Below, piece after piece: positions 1-5,161 of a stretch of 5,161 nucleotides of DNA. The DNA comes from Desulfobacteraceae bacterium (GTDB taxonomy: Bacteria; Desulfobacterota; Desulfobacteria; Desulfobacterales; Desulfobacteraceae), in contig JAGLLQ010000298.1 in assembly GCA_023140455.1 (NCBI GenBank), forward strand, positions 1-5,161, read 5' to 3'. Under the pieces are notes generated by a model. It worked only from the letters and a program-made list of their open reading frames with translations, searched no databases and had not been told where the DNA came from. Position 1 is the first letter of the stretch. Each line of letters opens with the position of its first letter. The position numbers were made by a program, and so were the translations under genes.

Positions 1-293
1 GCAACTATAGCACTTTTCTGATAAAGTTTTTTATGGGTAAATGACCGCGAAATATCTTCAGGATCAATAGTTTTACCCTGCTCATCTCCTACCATTTTAA
101 CATATCCGCCCAGCGGTATCACAGATATGCAGTATGTAGTCTCTCCGATTTTTCGTTTAAATATTTTAGGACCAAATCCTATGGAGAATGTTTCAACTCC
201 AACTTTACACCATTTTGCAACTAAAAAATGCCCAAGCTCATGAAAAAATACAAGAATGGCTATAAGAATTAAAAATGCTAACCAGGGATTCAT
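1..293 (-). CDS. rseP: RIP metalloprotease RseP (site-2 protease), N-terminal part, runs off the window
   Basis: Only the first 97 codons are present; the gene continues beyond position 1. The ATG at 293-291 follows the dxr stop by 12 bp and has a GAGG ribosome binding sequence 4 bases upstream. The protein opens with a hydrophobic membrane segment (residues 4-17) running into FHELGHF, whose HELGH at 18-22 is the HExxH zinc site of intramembrane metalloproteases. Next come SIGFGPKIF (37-45) and PLGGYVKM (60-67), the conserved membrane-proximal elements of the RseP/YaeL family, and SFTHKKLYQKSAIV (84-97), which matches the family block just before the PDZ region. In the known family, RseP sits in the inner membrane and cleaves anti-sigma factors such as RseA after a first periplasmic cut, and it also clears signal peptide remnants. 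Downstream PDZ domains and the second catalytic motif cannot be seen. Function in this organism is inferred from the family. Confidence 0.95.
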   Translation of the reverse strand, partial: MNPWLAFLILIAILVFFHELGHFLVAKWCKVGVETFSIGFGPKIFKRKIGETTYCISVIPLGGYVKMVGDEQGKTIDPEDISRSFTHKKLYQKSAIV

Positions 294-297
294 AAAA

Positions 298-301
298 CCT
301 C
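298..301 (-). promoter_or_regulatory. Ribosome binding site of rseP
   Basis: On the minus strand GAGG is followed by TTTT and then the rseP ATG. The spacing is short (4 bases), but the motif supports the ATG at 293 as the start. It lies in the 12-bp gap after the dxr stop, so ribosomes finishing dxr terminate almost on top of it. Confidence 0.6.
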
Positions 302-305
302 GCTG

Positions 306-1454
306 TTAAATAAGAGACAGGGCAGTTTCTCTTGCCCATCTATCTGAGTCAATAATACCTGAAAGATCAGGTTTGTCAATATTGTTATGTTTTTCAAGAC
401 ACTTTGAAATAATACTGAAAATAGCCGGGAAGTTAATTTTCTTACTGAGAAAAGCTTCAACTGCCACTTCATTAGCAGCATTCATCACAGCCGGCAATGT
501 GCCTCCTTGTTTACATACTTCAAAGGCAAAATTCAGCGAAGGAAATTTTTCAGTATCAGGCTTCTCAAATTCAAGGTTTTTTAAAGTTGTAAAATCAGGA
601 AACTTAACTTTAATATCCAATCGCTCAGGAAAAGACATGGCATAGGAAATCGCGCCTTTCATATCCGGGATGCCCATCTGTGCTATCACACTTCCATCTT
701 TAAAACCAACCATTGAATGAACAATGCTTTGCGGGTGAATCAAAACCTCTATATCTTCATGGGAAACATTAAAAAGATGGACTGCCTCAATTATTTCAAG
801 CCCTTTATTCATCAGAGTTGCAGAATCTATGGATATTTTACTTCCCATACTCCAGTTAGGATGATTTAAAGCATCCTCAGGAGTAATTGATTCAAACTCT
901 GATAATTTTTTTTGTCTGAACGGTCCGCCCGAAGCCGTTAGAAAAATTTTTTTAAAATCTTTTTTCTTGTTGCCCTGCAAACATTGAAAAATTGCACTAT
1001 GCTCACTATCAACAGGATAAATCGGAACATTGTTCTCTCTTGCTTTTGCCATTACAATATCCCCTGCCATAACAAGAGTTTCTTTATTGGCAAGAGCTAT
1101 TATTTTTCTTGAATCTATGGCGGCAAGAGCAGGACGCAAGCCTGCAGCTCCTACCATTGCAAGGAAAACAATATCTGCTTTCTCATTTGAGGCTGCAGCA
1201 ATATATCCTTGTTCACCAATAAGAATTTCAGGGCTTTTCTCTCCTTTTAAAAGGGTTTTTAACTGAGAAGCCCCTTGTTCTGTCATAACCACAACTGTTT
1301 TTGGATCAAATTGTTTTATCTGTTCAGAAAGAAGAAAAATATTATAGGCGGCAGTAAGAACCTCAACATCAAATCTGTCAGGATGCAAACTTACAATTTT
1401 AAGGGTGCTTTGACCAATGGAGCCTGTAGAACCAAGGATTGCAAGCTTTTTCAT
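306..1454 (-). CDS. dxr: 1-deoxy-D-xylulose 5-phosphate reductoisomerase
   Basis: The enzyme converts 1-deoxy-D-xylulose 5-phosphate to 2-C-methyl-D-erythritol 4-phosphate with NADPH and a divalent metal, the committed step of the MEP isoprenoid pathway, in the cytoplasm. The 382-residue length is normal for the family. Residues 8-14 (GSTGSIG) form the NADPH-binding turn; LANKE is at 121-125. The metal ligands are D149 and E151 in PVDSEHS, and E220 in MNKGLE. Substrate-contacting S175 (TASGGPF), H198 (HPNW), S211, N216 and K217 are all in place, as is the flexible-loop Trp (W201). NAANEV at 325-330 marks the C-terminal helical domain. The ATG overlaps the cdsA stop as ATGA (1454-1451). No Shine-Dalgarno is visible upstream, so translation probably depends on ribosomes arriving from cdsA. 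It supplies precursors used by UppS, encoded two genes upstream. No key residue is missing; this should be an active, fosmidomycin-type target enzyme. Confidence 0.98.
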   Translation of the reverse strand: MKKLAILGSTGSIGQSTLKIVSLHPDRFDVEVLTAAYNIFLLSEQIKQFDPKTVVVMTEQGASQLKTLLKGEKSPEILIGEQGYIAAASNEKADIVFLAMVGAAGLRPALAAIDSRKIIALANKETLVMAGDIVMAKARENNVPIYPVDSEHSAIFQCLQGNKKKDFKKIFLTASGGPFRQKKLSEFESITPEDALNHPNWSMGSKISIDSATLMNKGLEIIEAVHLFNVSHEDIEVLIHPQSIVHSMVGFKDGSVIAQMGIPDMKGAISYAMSFPERLDIKVKFPDFTTLKNLEFEKPDTEKFPSLNFAFEVCKQGGTLPAVMNAANEVAVEAFLSKKINFPAIFSIISKCLEKHNNIDKPDLSGIIDSDRWARETALSLI

Positions 1455-2263
1455 AAAATAAAAATCCGCAGTACATATAAAACAGGTATAGAAAAAAGAA
1501 GTCCGTCTATTCTATCAAGCATTCCCCCATGACCGGGCAGAATTACTCCGGAGTCTTTCACTCCTGCAGTTCTTTTAAGGGCAGAGGCAAATAAATCTCC
1601 GACCTGGCCTGCGACAGCTATTAATACTGAACAAGGGATTGCCAGCAATGCTTTTTCTAAATTGTGGAAAAAAAGATAACAAAATAAAAACCCTATAAAA
1701 GCTGCACCCAATACACCACCAACAGTTCCCATATAGGTTTTCTTAGGGCTTATGTTTGGTGCAAGATGCCGTTTCCCAAAATTAGAACCAGCATAATAAG
1801 ATCCTGTGTCATTTGCAAATGTAATAAACAAAAGCCACAATACCCACAAATGTCCATTTTCAACATTATAAATCAAAACAAGTAAAGAAAGTAAAAAAGG
1901 AATATAAACAATACCAAAGATCTGTTTTGATATTGAGTCAAAGATATAATCATCCTTTGAAAAATCCAGTAATACAATAAATCCTATAAAAAATATATTA
2001 ATTCCAAGGCAGACTAATACTCCGGACATTGATCCATACCAGGCACCAATGATCATGCCTATGCCAACCAGGTAAGAAGTAATTTTTAATTTTTTAGATA
2101 TAACACCGGAACATATCAGAGTTATTATCTCTAAATATTCATAAAGTGCAATGGCTGATACTATGGAAACTAGAATACTTATAAGTAATGTATTTTGTTG
2201 AAGAATAAGGAAAATAATACCCGGCAGAACAACTATTGCTGTAATTAATCGTTTTAAGAGCAT
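1451..2263 (-). CDS. cdsA: Phosphatidate cytidylyltransferase (CDP-diacylglycerol synthase)
   Basis: This inner-membrane enzyme makes CDP-diacylglycerol from phosphatidic acid and CTP, the branch point to all phospholipids. The 270-residue protein is mostly hydrophobic, with about eight likely membrane segments. The C-terminal family signature is intact at 227-253: SALKR, then KD (236-237), PGHGGMLDRID (243-253), with the acidic residues D237, D250 and D253 that bind metal and CTP. Upstream G222-D223 and N151-D152 are also conserved. The motif ISPKKTYMG (171-179) carries Met178 where the family usually has Glu (SPKKTxEG). The ATG at 2263 has GAAGG 4 bases upstream, and its first 10 bp overlap the end of uppS. 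The stop overlaps the dxr start by 4 bp. Length, N-terminus (MLLKRLITAIVVLPG) and context agree with a functional CdsA. The Met substitution is the only oddity. Confidence 0.96.
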   Translation of the reverse strand: MLLKRLITAIVVLPGIIFLILQQNTLLISILVSIVSAIALYEYLEIITLICSGVISKKLKITSYLVGIGMIIGAWYGSMSGVLVCLGINIFFIGFIVLLDFSKDDYIFDSISKQIFGIVYIPFLLSLLVLIYNVENGHLWVLWLLFITFANDTGSYYAGSNFGKRHLAPNISPKKTYMGTVGGVLGAAFIGFLFCYLFFHNLEKALLAIPCSVLIAVAGQVGDLFASALKRTAGVKDSGVILPGHGGMLDRIDGLLFSIPVLYVLRIFIL

Positions 2264-3000
2264 AAAACCTTCCCGAATCTACGGTCCCTTTCTTGATAAT
2301 CCCTGAGGATATTAATAAATTCATCTCTTGTAAAATCCGGCCATAGTGTTTTGGTAATAAAAAGTTCTGAATAAGCAATCTGCCATAACAAAAAATTGCT
2401 CACCCGCATTTCGCCACTTGTCCGAATCAATAAGTCAGGATCAGGCATATCAGCAGTGTAAAGGTGTTTGGAAATAGTCTCCCCATCAATCTCTTCCGGT
2501 GACAACTTCCCCTGCTGGGCTTTAAAAGCTATCTTCCTGACTGCCTGTGTTATTTCTTCTCTTGCACCATAACTTAGTGCAAGATTCAAAATCATTTTAT
2601 TGTTGTCTTGAGTTCTCTCGATAGCCAGATCAAGTTCTTTTTGGACATCTTCAGGCAATCGTTCTTTTTGTCCGATAACATTGAATTTGATATTTTTATT
2701 TTGAAGTTCATCTTTTTCAGATTGGATAAATTTCTTTAGAAGCTTCATTAAAGCATTAATCTCTTTTTGAGGGCGTGACCAGTTTTCAGTTGAAAACGCA
2801 TAGAGTGTTAAAATCTTTATCCCAAGCTCACGGCATGTTGTAATAGCAGTCCGGACAGTTTCTGCTCCTTTTTCATGTCCCCGGACACGATTCATGAGTT
2901 TCTTTTTTGCCCATCTACCATTACCATCCATAATAATTGCTACATGATATGGTAATTTTGTAGAATCTATATCGAATTTTGTAAACAGATCAGACTTCAA
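2254..3000 (-). CDS. uppS: Undecaprenyl diphosphate synthase (cis-prenyltransferase), TTG start
   Basis: UppS condenses farnesyl diphosphate with isopentenyl diphosphate units in cis to make C55 undecaprenyl diphosphate, the lipid carrier for peptidoglycan and surface polysaccharides. The 248 residues match the family length. MDGNGRWA at 24-31 holds catalytic D25, N27 and R29; RGH at 40-42 supplies H42. YAFSTENWSR at 67-76 carries F69, N73 and R76. The C-terminal signature at 187-207 (DPDLLIRTSGEMR..SNF..WQ) provides R193, R199 and S201, and E212 is the metal-binding Glu. Every catalytic position parallels the E. coli enzyme with an offset of one. The start is TTG at 3000-2998: the in-frame stretch up to the TAA at 3060-3058 contains no ATG, GTG or TTG, and the next ATG is M24 inside the active-site motif, too late. 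It overlaps the end of frr by 11 bp. A weak GAGA lies 3 bases upstream, so coupling to frr termination is likely. Confidence 0.97.
   Translation of the reverse strand: MKSDLFTKFDIDSTKLPYHVAIIMDGNGRWAKKKLMNRVRGHEKGAETVRTAITTCRELGIKILTLYAFSTENWSRPQKEINALMKLLKKFIQSEKDELQNKNIKFNVIGQKERLPEDVQKELDLAIERTQDNNKMILNLALSYGAREEITQAVRKIAFKAQQGKLSPEEIDGETISKHLYTADMPDPDLLIRTSGEMRVSNFLLWQIAYSELFITKTLWPDFTRDEFINILRDYQERDRRFGKVLCS
2268..2272 (-). promoter_or_regulatory. Ribosome binding site of cdsA, inside the uppS coding sequence
   Basis: Minus-strand GAAGG lies 4 bases before the cdsA ATG and within the last codons of uppS (GGG AAG GTT TTA TGC TCT TAA). Because it is covered by ribosomes translating uppS, cdsA initiation is likely coupled to uppS termination. 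Confidence 0.55.
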
Positions 3001-3547
3001 GTATCTCTTTTTCCTTTTCAGAAAAAATCTTGTCCAATTGTTTAATGTTCTCGTCAGTTAAGTCCTGAACAGCTTTCTGACCTTTAAAGTTATCATCTTC
3101 AGAAATATCACCCTCTTTTTGAAGATCCTTAAGATTATCATTAGAATCTCTTCTGATATTTCTTATGGCAACTTTAAAATCTTCACAGGTCTTACCTGCA
3201 CTTTTTACTATCTCTTTTCTTAGCTCTTCTGTAAGGGGTGGAATAGAAATTCTTATAAGTTTGCCATCATTTGAAGGTGTCAGGCCAAGATTTGCCTTTA
3301 ATATGGCTCTTTCGACATCATTAATAACACTTACATCCCATGGCTTAATAGTAAGAAGGCGGCTCTCAGGCACGGAAACAGATGCCATTTGATCAAGAGG
3401 AGTTTCAGCACCATAATAATCAACTTTAACTCCATCAAGCAAAGTAGTAGATGCTCTTCCGGTACGAACTTTTGTCATATCTTTTTCAAAAGCTTGTAAA
3501 GATTTGATCATTCTCTCTTTTGTTTCCTGTATCACTTCATTCAGCAT
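2990..3547 (-). CDS. frr: Ribosome recycling factor
   Basis: RRF binds the post-termination 70S ribosome and, with EF-G, splits it from mRNA so that subunits can be reused. The 185-residue length is exactly typical. Helical domain I is recognised at both ends: VRTGRAS (27-33) and IRNIRRDSNDNLK (128-140), which includes the conserved R132. Domain II lies between, with DYYGAETPLDQMASVSVPE (43-61) and the IKPWD segment (67-71). The C-terminus is a charged helix (KIFSEKEKEILEV). The ATG at 3547 is preceded by a strong AGGAGGT at 9-base spacing, and a second identical copy of that region lies 14 bp further upstream. It follows pyrH after 51 bp, the longest gap in this gene run, and its 3' end contains the uppS start. 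The conserved pyrH-frr pairing supports the call. Confidence 0.98.
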   Translation of the reverse strand: MLNEVIQETKERMIKSLQAFEKDMTKVRTGRASTTLLDGVKVDYYGAETPLDQMASVSVPESRLLTIKPWDVSVINDVERAILKANLGLTPSNDGKLIRISIPPLTEELRKEIVKSAGKTCEDFKVAIRNIRRDSNDNLKDLQKEGDISEDDNFKGQKAVQDLTDENIKQLDKIFSEKEKEILEV

Positions 3548-3551
3548 AACA

Positions 3552-3580
3552 ATTATACCTCCTCAAATATACCTCCTCAA
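3552..3580 (-). promoter_or_regulatory. Possible sigma-70-type promoter overlapping the frr ribosome binding sites
   Basis: On the minus strand TTGAGG (3580-3575, 4 of 6 to TTGACA) is followed by 17 bases and then TATAAT (3557-3552), a perfect -10 hexamer. Spacing is ideal. The expected start point would fall at or just inside the frr ATG, so a transcript would be leaderless for frr or would serve uppS onward. The same bases are explained by the duplicated Shine-Dalgarno and by AT-richness, so this may be coincidence. Confidence 0.3.
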
Positions 3581-3581
3581 A
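3554..3581 (-). repeat. Perfect 14-bp tandem duplication containing two Shine-Dalgarno sequences
   Basis: The 14-bp unit TATACCTCCTCAAA (plus strand) occurs twice with no gap and no mismatch, at 3554-3567 and 3568-3581. Read on the coding strand each copy is TTTGAGGAGGTATA, a near-ideal Shine-Dalgarno core. The proximal core (3557-3564) is 9 bases from the frr ATG; the distal core (3571-3578) is 23 bases away, too far for direct initiation at that ATG. A replication-slippage origin is likely. Whether the distal copy acts, for example as a ribosome standby site, is unknown. Confidence 0.9.
3557..3564 (-). promoter_or_regulatory. Ribosome binding site of frr (proximal copy)
   Basis: Minus-strand GAGGAGGT ends 9 bases before the frr ATG at 3547. 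It is among the strongest ribosome binding sequences in the window and fixes the frr start. It is the ATG-proximal member of the duplicated pair. Confidence 0.85.
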
Positions 3582-3598
3582 AAAATTAATCAGAAGTT

Positions 3599-4324
3599 TT
3601 ATTCATTATAAACCAGTGTGCCTATCTCCTCTCCGAGAACACGTTTCATGATATTACCAGGCTTATGAAGATTGACCACATGAAGTGGGAGTGACTGTTC
3701 CATAGCAAGAGAAATAGCAGTCATATCCATAACGTGAAGCTTTTGTTGAATCACTTCCATATATGAAATTTTGTCATACATGACTGCATCATCATGTTCC
3801 TTAGGATCTTTATCATATACACCATCAACTTGTGTTGCTTTAATCAAAACTTCACTTTGAACCTCATTTGCTCTTAAAACAGCAGCAGTATCTGTAGTAA
3901 AATAAGGATTTCCTGTTCCAGCAGCAAAGATTACAACCCGGTTTTTTTCAAGATGCCTCATTGCCTTTCTTCTGATAAATGGTTCGGCAATCTCATTCAT
4001 TGCTATTGCAGTCTGAACTCTTGTGGGAACATCAATTTGTTCTAAAGCATCACATAAAGCAAGGCTGTTTACTATAGTAGCAAGCATCCCCATATTATCT
4101 GCTGAAGCCCTGTCCATGCCAGCAGCACTTCCTGCTACACCACGGAATATATTTCCACCACCCACAATTATACTGACCTGAACACCAAGTTTGTATACTT
4201 TTTTTATCTCATGGGCAACATAAGATATCATTTCAGGAGTGATACCAAAGCCCTGATTACCCATCAGGGCTTCACCACTTAATTTAATAGTTATTCTGTC
4301 AAATTCGGTTGTTTTTTTCTCCAA
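3599..4324 (-). CDS. pyrH: UMP kinase (uridylate kinase), TTG start
   Basis: PyrH phosphorylates UMP to UDP with ATP in pyrimidine nucleotide synthesis; the bacterial form is a cytoplasmic hexamer of the amino acid kinase fold, typically activated by GTP and inhibited by UTP. The 241-residue length is standard. KLSGEALMG (14-22) and GGGNIFRG (55-62) form the phosphate-binding region. [13 protein letters not shown] (71-83) is the UMP-contacting block with the conserved Asp and Arg. [13 protein letters not shown] (136-148) and [11 protein letters not shown] (164-174) are the signature nucleotide-site motifs. The start is TTG at 4324-4322: an in-frame TAG lies only six codons upstream (4342-4340) with no ATG or GTG between, and the next ATG is codon 21, inside the KLSGEALM block. 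The AGGAG upstream sits at a long 12-base spacing. tsf ends 7 bp upstream. Together these predict modest, possibly reinitiation-driven translation. Confidence 0.98.
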   Translation of the reverse strand: MEKKTTEFDRITIKLSGEALMGNQGFGITPEMISYVAHEIKKVYKLGVQVSIIVGGGNIFRGVAGSAAGMDRASADNMGMLATIVNSLALCDALEQIDVPTRVQTAIAMNEIAEPFIRRKAMRHLEKNRVVIFAAGTGNPYFTTDTAAVLRANEVQSEVLIKATQVDGVYDKDPKEHDDAVMYDKISYMEVIQQKLHVMDMTAISLAMEQSLPLHVVNLHKPGNIMKRVLGEEIGTLVYNE

Positions 4325-4331
4325 GGATTTA

Positions 4332-4928
4332 TTATTCTCCTATTTGAAAACGCGTGAACCTTCTAATTTGGATATTCTCTCCGATTACAGCAATTGATTC
4401 ATTTAATAAATCAGTTATAGTTTTCTTAGGGTCTTTTATATATTGCTGACTCATAAGACAAACATCTTTATAATATTTTTGAACCCTACCATCTACTATC
4501 TTATCAATAATATTTTCAGGCTTTCCTTCTTTCAGAGCAAGAGCCTTATAGACTTCTCTTTCTTTCTCAATAAGATCACCTGGAATATCTTCTTCTTTTA
4601 GTCCTATAGGATTGCTTGCTGCAATATGCATTGCAACATTTTTTGCAAACTCGAGAAAACCGTCAGTTTTTGCAACAAAATCTGATTCACAATTGATTTC
4701 AAGAAGCACACCAAGTTTTGATCCAGCATGAATATATGAATAGATGACACCTTCTGAAGTTGTTCTTCCAGATCGTTTAGCAGCTTTAGCCAGACCCTTT
4801 TTTCTTAAAAGCTCTATTGCTTTTTCCACATCACCATCTGTTTCTACAAGAGTATTCTTGCAATCCATCATTCCTGAACCAGTACGTTCACGAAGTTCTT
4901 TTACCATTAATGCATTAATTTTAACCAT
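4332..4928 (-). CDS. tsf: Elongation factor Ts, short form
   Basis: EF-Ts is the guanine nucleotide exchange factor that regenerates EF-Tu-GTP during translation. The N-terminal UBA-like domain opens with [16 protein letters not shown] (12-27), the first family signature; N25-T26 replace the more usual [17 protein letters not shown] (77-91) is the EF-Tu-contacting motif, with D83 and F84 that reach into the nucleotide site; S82 replaces the common Thr. [15 protein letters not shown] (134-148) and a closing [12 protein letters not shown] (183-194) are typical. At 198 residues it is much shorter than the roughly 283-residue E. coli protein and matches the short form, lacking the duplicated core subdomain and coiled-coil insertion, known from Thermus and many non-gamma-proteobacterial lineages. 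The ATG at 4928 has AAGGAGG at 6 bases. It follows rpsB by 11 bp, the near-universal rpsB-tsf pair. Confidence 0.98.
   Translation of the reverse strand: MVKINALMVKELRERTGSGMMDCKNTLVETDGDVEKAIELLRKKGLAKAAKRSGRTTSEGVIYSYIHAGSKLGVLLEINCESDFVAKTDGFLEFAKNVAMHIAASNPIGLKEEDIPGDLIEKEREVYKALALKEGKPENIIDKIVDGRVQKYYKDVCLMSQQYIKDPKKTITDLLNESIAVIGENIQIRRFTRFQIGE
4337..4341 (-). promoter_or_regulatory. Ribosome binding site of pyrH, unusually distant from a TTG start
   Basis: Minus-strand AGGAG overlaps the last sense codons of tsf and lies 12 bases before the TTG at 4324. It is the only Shine-Dalgarno-like sequence that could serve pyrH. The spacing is longer than optimal, so initiation may be weak or coupled to tsf termination. 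Confidence 0.55.
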
Positions 4929-4934
4929 TTTCTG

Positions 4935-4941
4935 CCTCCTT
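4935..4941 (-). promoter_or_regulatory. Ribosome binding site of tsf, overlapping the rpsB stop codon
   Basis: Minus-strand AAGGAGG is followed by 6 bases and the tsf ATG, an optimal arrangement. Its first bases are part of the rpsB TAA (4942-4940), so rpsB termination and tsf initiation are physically adjacent. Confidence 0.85.
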
Positions 4942-5161
4942 ATTCTTTCTCAACTTCAGTCTCTTTTTTGACTGGTGCAGTTTTTCTTTTAATTTTTTCT
5001 ATAACAGGTCCTCCAGAATCATCAGAAATGATTTCTCGTTCAATCTTGCCTTTAGGAATTTCTTTTACTTTTTCCTCTTCTTTGTCAGCGTTTGCCTGTT
5101 GCTTTTCCTGATATTGTTCTTTACCTTCAATAAATGCATCTGCAATTTTTGAAGTAAAAAG
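4940..5161 (-). CDS. rpsB: 30S ribosomal protein S2, C-terminal 73 codons only, with a long charged tail
   Basis: The gene enters at the right edge and ends with TAA at 4942-4940, giving 73 visible residues in frame from position 5161. The first visible residues, LFTSKIADAFIEGKEQ, match the conserved last helix of bacterial S2 (the R-LFTSKIADA-EG region). S2 is a small-subunit protein that joins late in 30S assembly and helps hold S1. After that core the protein runs on for about 57 residues rich in Lys and Glu (12 of each), with a Gly-Gly-Pro break near visible residues 50-52. That tail is clearly longer than the roughly 20 residues found after the same point in E. coli S2. Position just upstream of tsf confirms identity. 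The N-terminal three quarters, the start and the promoter lie outside the window. Confidence 0.95.
   Translation of the reverse strand, partial: LFTSKIADAFIEGKEQYQEKQQANADKEEEKVKEIPKGKIEREIISDDSGGPVIEKIKRKTAPVKKETEVEKE

Noticed and set aside
294..305. Possible terminator or promoter in the dxr-rseP gap
   Set aside because: The gap is only 12 bp, with a ribosome binding site and no inverted repeat.
373..645. Open frames on the plus strand inside dxr, including 373-645 and 1030-1266
   Set aside because: They lie wholly antisense to a fully conserved dxr, show no recognisable protein motif, and are explained by the mirrored codon pattern of the real gene.
906..913. Run of eight T (A8 on the dxr coding strand), a possible slippage or phase-variation site
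   Set aside because: The frame is intact and the run encodes Gln-Lys-Lys in a variable part of Dxr. Such runs are common in AT-rich coding DNA, dxr is normally essential, and nothing suggests a switch.
2139..2378. Minus-strand open frame of 79 codons spanning the uppS-cdsA junction
   Set aside because: It lies in a third frame over two well-conserved genes, resembles no family, and both genes need this DNA in their own frames.
3165..3392. Plus-strand open frame inside frr
   Set aside because: It is antisense to the conserved RRF domains, has no recognised motif, and is a shadow frame.
4744..4971. Plus-strand open frame across the tsf start and rpsB end
   Set aside because: It is antisense to conserved EF-Ts sequence and to the rpsB tail, with no family resemblance.
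1..5161. A hidden novel system such as a defence island, mobile element or accessory cluster
   Set aside because: All eight genes are conserved housekeeping genes in a well-known order, gaps are tiny, codon style is uniform, and there are no integrase, transposase or attachment-site signatures.

Overview
The window carries one continuous run of eight genes, all read right to left on the minus strand. In transcription order they are rpsB (3' end only), tsf, pyrH, frr, uppS, cdsA, dxr and rseP (5' part only). Every gene was recognised from conserved motifs. No RNA gene, mobile element, CRISPR array, phage gene or convincing terminator is visible, and no stretch over about 60 bases lacks coding sequence. 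I see no undescribed defence, mobile or biosynthetic system here: this is a core housekeeping locus.

The DNA is clearly AT-rich. The order rpsB-tsf-pyrH-frr-uppS-cdsA-dxr-rseP is a classic Gram-negative arrangement. Combined with a short EF-Ts (198 residues), a full-length MEP-pathway Dxr and low GC, it best suits a low-GC Desulfobacterota (Desulfobacteraceae-like) bacterium. That assignment is inference from gene order and protein style, not a database match.

Right part (about 2990-5161): translation and nucleotide genes. They are the C-terminus of ribosomal protein S2, elongation factor Ts, UMP kinase and ribosome recycling factor. Gaps are 11, 7 and 51 bp. The 51-bp pyrH-frr gap holds a perfect 14-bp tandem repeat that duplicates a strong Shine-Dalgarno sequence, and a promoter-like TTGAGG-17-TATAAT lies over it.

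Left part (1-3000): envelope lipid genes. UppS makes the C55 lipid carrier for peptidoglycan, CdsA makes CDP-diacylglycerol for phospholipids, Dxr commits carbon to the isoprenoid precursors that UppS needs, and RseP is the membrane site-2 protease of envelope stress signalling. frr/uppS, uppS/cdsA and cdsA/dxr overlap by 11, 10 and 4 bp, which points to translational coupling. pyrH and uppS both start with TTG, and dxr has no visible Shine-Dalgarno.

The details worth a second look are translational: the doubled ribosome binding site before frr, the TTG starts, the leaderless-style coupling of dxr, and the long charged tail of S2.
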